This document shows positions 1-5,450 of a stretch of 5,450 nt of DNA, piece by piece. Made by a program: the position numbers and the translations under genes. How positions within the stretch are numbered: the first letter of the stretch is position 1; every line of letters begins with the position of its first letter. Source of the DNA: Roseomonas sp. (GTDB lineage Bacteria > Pseudomonadota > Alphaproteobacteria > Acetobacterales > Acetobacteraceae); the NCBI GenBank assembly GCA_020249415.1, contig JADCFR010000169.1, forward strand, positions 1-5,450. The letters run 5' to 3'. Under the pieces are notes generated by a model. It had not been told where the DNA came from. It did no database searches and saw nothing but the letters and a program-made list of their open reading frames with translations.

Positions 1-40
1 CGCCGAATTATATGTGGTCGCGAGCGGCTTTCGCGCCTGA
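1..40 (+). CDS. C-terminal end of a gene entering from the left, probably RlmE/FtsJ 23S rRNA 2'-O-methyltransferase (partial)
   Basis: Reading codons from base 2 gives AELYVVASGFRA followed by TGA at 38-40; the 5' part lies outside the window. The tail resembles the last strand of RlmE (RrmJ/FtsJ), whose E. coli version ends, from memory, in REVYIVATGRKP: an E-x-Y-x-V-A-x-G pattern with the stop a few residues later. RlmE methylates U2552 of 23S rRNA in the 50S subunit. Placement just before guaB on the same strand fits gene orders I recall in Rhodospirillales. Only twelve residues are visible, so the identification is an inference, and the tail could belong to another protein. Confidence 0.5.
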   Translation, partial: AELYVVASGFRA

Positions 41-2873
<2,833 letters not shown>

Positions 2874-2874
<1 letters not shown>

Positions 2875-3398
2875 CACAGCACCAAGGCCCCGATAATGGC
2901 GCCGGCACCCAGCACCCAAAGCGGGCTGAAATCGGTGCGCCAGACAAAGATGGAGGAAGCGACCGTCAGCGCAATCGTGACCCAGCTTTCGGCTGACCCC
3001 TGCGCCAGGATCAGGCCCGAAGCCGCAATCAGCCCGACCGCAATCGGCACCAGCCCGCGTTCAATGATGCGCAGCCATGGCTGGCCCAAAAGCCTTGCGC
3101 GCAGCCGCGAAAAACCAAAGGCCATCAGGCTGGTTGGCACGGTCATGGCGGCGGTTGCCGTCAGCATCCCAAGAATGCCGCCGACATGCCAACCAAACAG
3201 CCCCACCACCAACACATTCGGGCCGGGCGCCGCTTGGGCCAGCGCGAAGCGGCGCGCGAAATCCGCATCACTCATCCAGCCATGCACATCCACCACCAGC
3301 CGATGCATCTCGGGCAGCACGGCAATGCCGCCGCCGACTGACACCAGGGAAATGTCGCCAAAGCCCAGCAGCAATTGCCAGAAGATGGTCGCTGTCAT
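2874..3398 (-). CDS. Chromate transporter, short-chain CHR family, second half
   Basis: This 174-residue, very hydrophobic inner-membrane protein has one CHR (ChrA) domain. It shows the conserved N-terminal block GGGIAVLPEMHR (22-33) after the first membrane segment, then DADFARRFALAQAAPGPN (44-61), where AQ-x2-PGPN is the family hallmark, and four to five further hydrophobic segments ending at ALVL. Full-length ChrA proteins (about 400 residues) contain two such domains; short-chain CHR proteins are encoded as adjacent pairs that act together, as here. Its ATG overlaps the stop of the partner gene (ATGA, 3395-3398), which indicates translational coupling and equal synthesis. The family exports chromate in characterised members, but many homologues have unproven substrates, so chromate specificity is inferred. 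Confidence 0.9.
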
Positions 3399-3949
3399 TT
3401 GCCGCGCGCCCCATACCAGGCGGCGAGGATGCCAAAGGGGGCAAGGCCCAGCACCACCATCGGCAGCGGCACGCGGAAGAAGCCCGCTGCCGCCAGAGCA
3501 CTTAAGCCAACGGCCAAAAGCGCCAGAGTTGGCTTCAGCTTCTGCGCCATCTTGACCGCCGTGCCGAGCACCATTCCCGCCGCCGCCGCCGCAACACCCG
3601 CCAATACGGCCCTCACCAAAGGCACCTCGCCATAGGAATCATAGAGCACCGCAAGCCCCATCAGGATAATCAGCGGCCCGCCAAACATGGAACAGGAAGC
3701 AAGCAGCGCGCCGACCGCGCCATGAAAACGATCCCCCACCATGATCGCGGCATTGAGCGCATTGGGCCCCGGCAGCACCTGCCCCAGGCCCAGCGTTTCG
3801 GCATATTCCTGTTCCGTCAGCCAGCGCTTTTCCTCGACCAGCACGCGCCGCGCCCAGGCATTGATGCCGCCAAAGCCGATCAGCCCGATCTTGCCATAGG
3901 TGAGGAACAGATCGGTACGGGTCGGCAGCCGGGGGGACGAATCATCCAT
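3395..3949 (-). CDS. Chromate transporter, short-chain CHR family, first half
   Basis: This 184-residue membrane protein has a single CHR domain. A short polar N-terminus (about 12 residues) leads into the first segment with IGLIGFGGIN (21-30), followed by the cytosolic-looking EEKRWLTEQEYAETLGLGQ (39-57) and the hallmark GQVLPGPNALNAA (56-68). Hydrophobic segments follow at about 76-104, 110-133, 140-157 and 160-178, with an alanine run at 120-124 coded by GCC/GCG-type repeats. It is the upstream partner of the next CHR gene; the two differ in sequence, so a heteromer with opposite-facing halves is the likely arrangement (family knowledge plus inference). The start ATG 3949 lies 51 nt after the ubiB-like stop; no strong ribosome-binding site is visible. 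Substrate probably chromate or another oxyanion. Confidence 0.91.
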   Translation of the reverse strand: MDDSSPRLPTRTDLFLTYGKIGLIGFGGINAWARRVLVEEKRWLTEQEYAETLGLGQVLPGPNALNAAIMVGDRFHGAVGALLASCSMFGGPLIILMGLAVLYDSYGEVPLVRAVLAGVAAAAAGMVLGTAVKMAQKLKPTLALLAVGLSALAAAGFFRVPLPMVVLGLAPFGILAAWYGARGK

Positions 3950-4000
3950 AAGCGCAGAGGAACCCGCCGCGCCGCCGGGATCAATCCCCCAGGCGAGAAA
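3950..4000 (-). other. 51-nt gap between the ubiB-like gene and the CHR pair
   Basis: This is the only true intergenic gap on the minus strand. It is GC-rich and contains a small inverted repeat GGGATCAATCCC (3977-3988, five-base arms and a two-base centre). I see no T-run that would make it a terminator and no convincing -35/-10 pair. The simplest reading is an untranslated spacer inside one operon, though a weak internal promoter for the transporter genes cannot be excluded by eye. Confidence 0.4.
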
Positions 4001-5380
4001 TCAGCCCGGCGTAGCGGTGGCCGGCACCCCGGCCTCGGCGATTGCGGCCCGCTGCCGTTCGGCGATTTTCGCCACATCGAAATCGGCGATCAATTCCTGG
4101 AACAATTCATGCCAATTGAGCTTGGCATTCAGGCGCAAAAACACCGCCCCAAGCCCGATTGCCGCGCGGTCCATCAGCGGGAATTCGCGCGGAATGCGCA
4201 CGCCGCCGGTGCGCTTCAGCCCCGCATGCACTTCTTCGGCAATGCGCCGGCCATATTGCGGGTCGTCGCTTTCCTGAATGGGCCGCACGCGGTCATCCAA
4301 AAGCGGTTCATAGAGGAAGCGCGCCCAAAGGTTGAGCACTTCCATCGTCTCGCGCTTCAGATCCCTAAAACCCCAGATGCGATAGGCTTCTGCTGCCTTG
4401 TCGAAATCCCCATCGCGCACGGCTTCATAAAGCATGATCACGCCGCCCACGAAGCGCGGCTCAAAAATCCGCACCACGCCGAAATCGAGCAGATTGATCC
4501 CAAAGCCAGCATGATCCGGCAGGTCAGAGCGCACCTGATAATTGCCAAGATGCGGGTCGCCATGGATCACCCCATAGCGATAGAAAGGCACATACCAGGC
4601 ACGAAACAGGGCGCGCGCATAGGCCGCGCGTTCTTCCTCGGGCGGGTCTTCGTCAATGCGCGCCTGAATGGCGCGGCCATCCAGCCAGGACATGGTCAGC
4701 AGGCGCTTGGTGCAATAGGCTTCCACCGGCACCGGCACCCGCACGCCCGGCACATCGCGCAGCATGATGCCGTAAAGCCGCTGCTGCGATGCTTCGCGCA
4801 GGTAATCCAACTCCTCGCGCAGGCGTTCGGAAAGCTCCAGATAGGCCTCCTCATTCTCAAGCGCGCTATCCATGCGGCGATAAAGGCTCATGGCGATTTT
4901 CAATTGCCTGAGATCAGCCTCCACCACGCTCGCCATATCGGGGTATTGCAGCTTGCAGGCCACGCGCTGGCCATCGGGCAGCACGGCGCGATGCACCTGG
5001 CCGAGGGACGCCGCTGCCGCCGCCTCACGCTCGAATGATTTGAATTTGCTTTCCCAGGCCGGGCCCAATTCGCTCATCATGCGCCGGCGCACAAAGGGCC
5101 AGCCCATGGGTGGCGCATTGGCTTGCAATGTCGCCAACTCCTTGGCGATTTCGGGTGGCAGCGCATCCGGCACGGTAGAGAGGAATTGCGCAATCTTCAT
5201 CATGGGCCCCTTGAGGGAACCCAATACGGCCTTCAAATCCTCGGCATGTTTTTCGTCGGATTTCAGGCCGAACAACTTATGGCCGGCCACACGCGCTGCC
5301 ATGCCCGTGACGGCGCCCGAAGTCCGCACCATGCGGCGCACTTCGCCAAATATCGAATGGGCTTCCCGATCTTCAGCCAT
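4001..5380 (-). CDS. ABC1/UbiB/AarF-family atypical protein kinase-like protein
   Basis: This 459-residue protein of the UbiB/COQ8/ADCK family consists of ATPases that support ubiquinone biosynthesis or isoprenoid-lipid handling. Visible motifs are KIAQ (62-65, the KxGQ position), the Ala-rich nucleotide loop AAAAASLGQVHRA (120-132), VACKLQYP with the ATP-site Lys143, the ExD motif E190-L-D192, TMSWLDG (229-235), the catalytic loop HGDPHLGN (273-280, Asp275) and metal-binding DFG (299-301). All kinase-fold residues are intact. Unlike E. coli UbiB (about 546 residues) there is no obvious C-terminal pair of membrane helices, so it is closer to the shorter AarF-type paralogues. I chose ATG 5380, which overlaps the previous gene's stop by 8 nt; in-frame starts at 5398 (ATG) and 5413 (TTG) are possible. 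No ubiE/ubiJ neighbour is visible, so the symbol ubiB is not justified. Confidence 0.93.
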   Translation of the reverse strand: MAEDREAHSIFGEVRRMVRTSGAVTGMAARVAGHKLFGLKSDEKHAEDLKAVLGSLKGPMMKIAQFLSTVPDALPPEIAKELATLQANAPPMGWPFVRRRMMSELGPAWESKFKSFEREAAAAASLGQVHRAVLPDGQRVACKLQYPDMASVVEADLRQLKIAMSLYRRMDSALENEEAYLELSERLREELDYLREASQQRLYGIMLRDVPGVRVPVPVEAYCTKRLLTMSWLDGRAIQARIDEDPPEEERAAYARALFRAWYVPFYRYGVIHGDPHLGNYQVRSDLPDHAGFGINLLDFGVVRIFEPRFVGGVIMLYEAVRDGDFDKAAEAYRIWGFRDLKRETMEVLNLWARFLYEPLLDDRVRPIQESDDPQYGRRIAEEVHAGLKRTGGVRIPREFPLMDRAAIGLGAVFLRLNAKLNWHELFQELIADFDVAKIAERQRAAIAEAGVPATATPG

Positions 5381-5450
5381 CCGCGCGCTCAATCTCATCA
5401 ATGAAGCCGGCAATCACATCAAGCCCGCGCATCCAAAACGCCGGGTCAGC
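5373..5450 (-). CDS. C-terminal end of an unidentified gene entering from the right (partial)
   Basis: On the minus strand the frame starting at 5450 is open for 25 codons and stops at TGA 5375-5373. It encodes A-DPAFWMRGLDVIAGFIDEI followed by ERADG. The peptide is amphipathic with an aromatic-rich helix-like segment and an acidic end, as in a normal protein C-terminus. The stop falls inside ATGGCTGA at 5380-5373, giving an 8-nt overlap with the ubiB-like gene, a common arrangement for coupled genes. The frame is different from the upstream extension of the ubiB-like gene, so one of the two readings must be wrong over 5381-5413; the overlap geometry favours this gene continuing to 5373. I do not recognise the family. 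Confidence 0.6.
   Translation of the reverse strand, partial: ADPAFWMRGLDVIAGFIDEIERADG

Noticed and set aside
3571..3592. GCC/CGC trinucleotide run in the CHR gene
   Set aside because: It encodes the alanine stretch of a membrane segment; such runs are common in high-GC genes and give no sign of a functional repeat.
3722..5038. Long plus-strand open frame (438 codons) opposite the ubiB-like and CHR genes
   Set aside because: The translation is rich in His, Arg, Ala and Gln with no recognisable motif, as expected from the complement of a high-GC gene. The minus strand encodes full, motif-bearing proteins here.

Overview
The window looks like a chromosomal housekeeping segment of a GC-rich alphaproteobacterium. 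The best guess is Rhodospirillales/Acetobacteraceae (Roseomonas-like), based on the style of the proteins, the high third-position GC and the rlmE-like tail followed by guaB. This placement is an inference from remembered family resemblance, not a computed one. I see no mobile element, CRISPR array, tRNA or rRNA.

Layout: bases 1-40 hold the last 12 codons of a plus-strand gene whose tail resembles the 23S rRNA methyltransferase RlmE. Next is a short leader (41-169) with an 8-bp inverted repeat, then guaB (IMP dehydrogenase, 170-1678). All other genes run on the minus strand and read from right to left: the tail of an unidentified gene (5450-5373), an ABC1/UbiB-family atypical kinase (5380-4001), two half-size chromate-transporter (CHR) proteins (3949-3395 and 3398-2874), and a flavin/iron-sulfur protein of the FrhB/BciB/HCAR family (2874-1675).

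The minus-strand genes are packed like a single operon: an 8-nt overlap, a 51-nt gap, a 4-nt ATGA overlap and a 1-nt TGATG overlap. Its last gene and guaB converge tail to tail and share bases across their stop codons (1675-1678), so no intergenic terminator is possible there.

Functions: guaB makes XMP for GMP synthesis. The two CHR halves probably form one heteromeric membrane transporter. The UbiB-like protein probably supports ubiquinone or isoprenoid-lipid metabolism. The FrhB-family protein resembles ferredoxin-dependent chlorophyll-pathway reductases, yet no photosynthesis gene lies beside it. Its coupling to a chromate-type transporter is the most thought-provoking point in an otherwise ordinary region. 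I found no clear case for a wholly new system.
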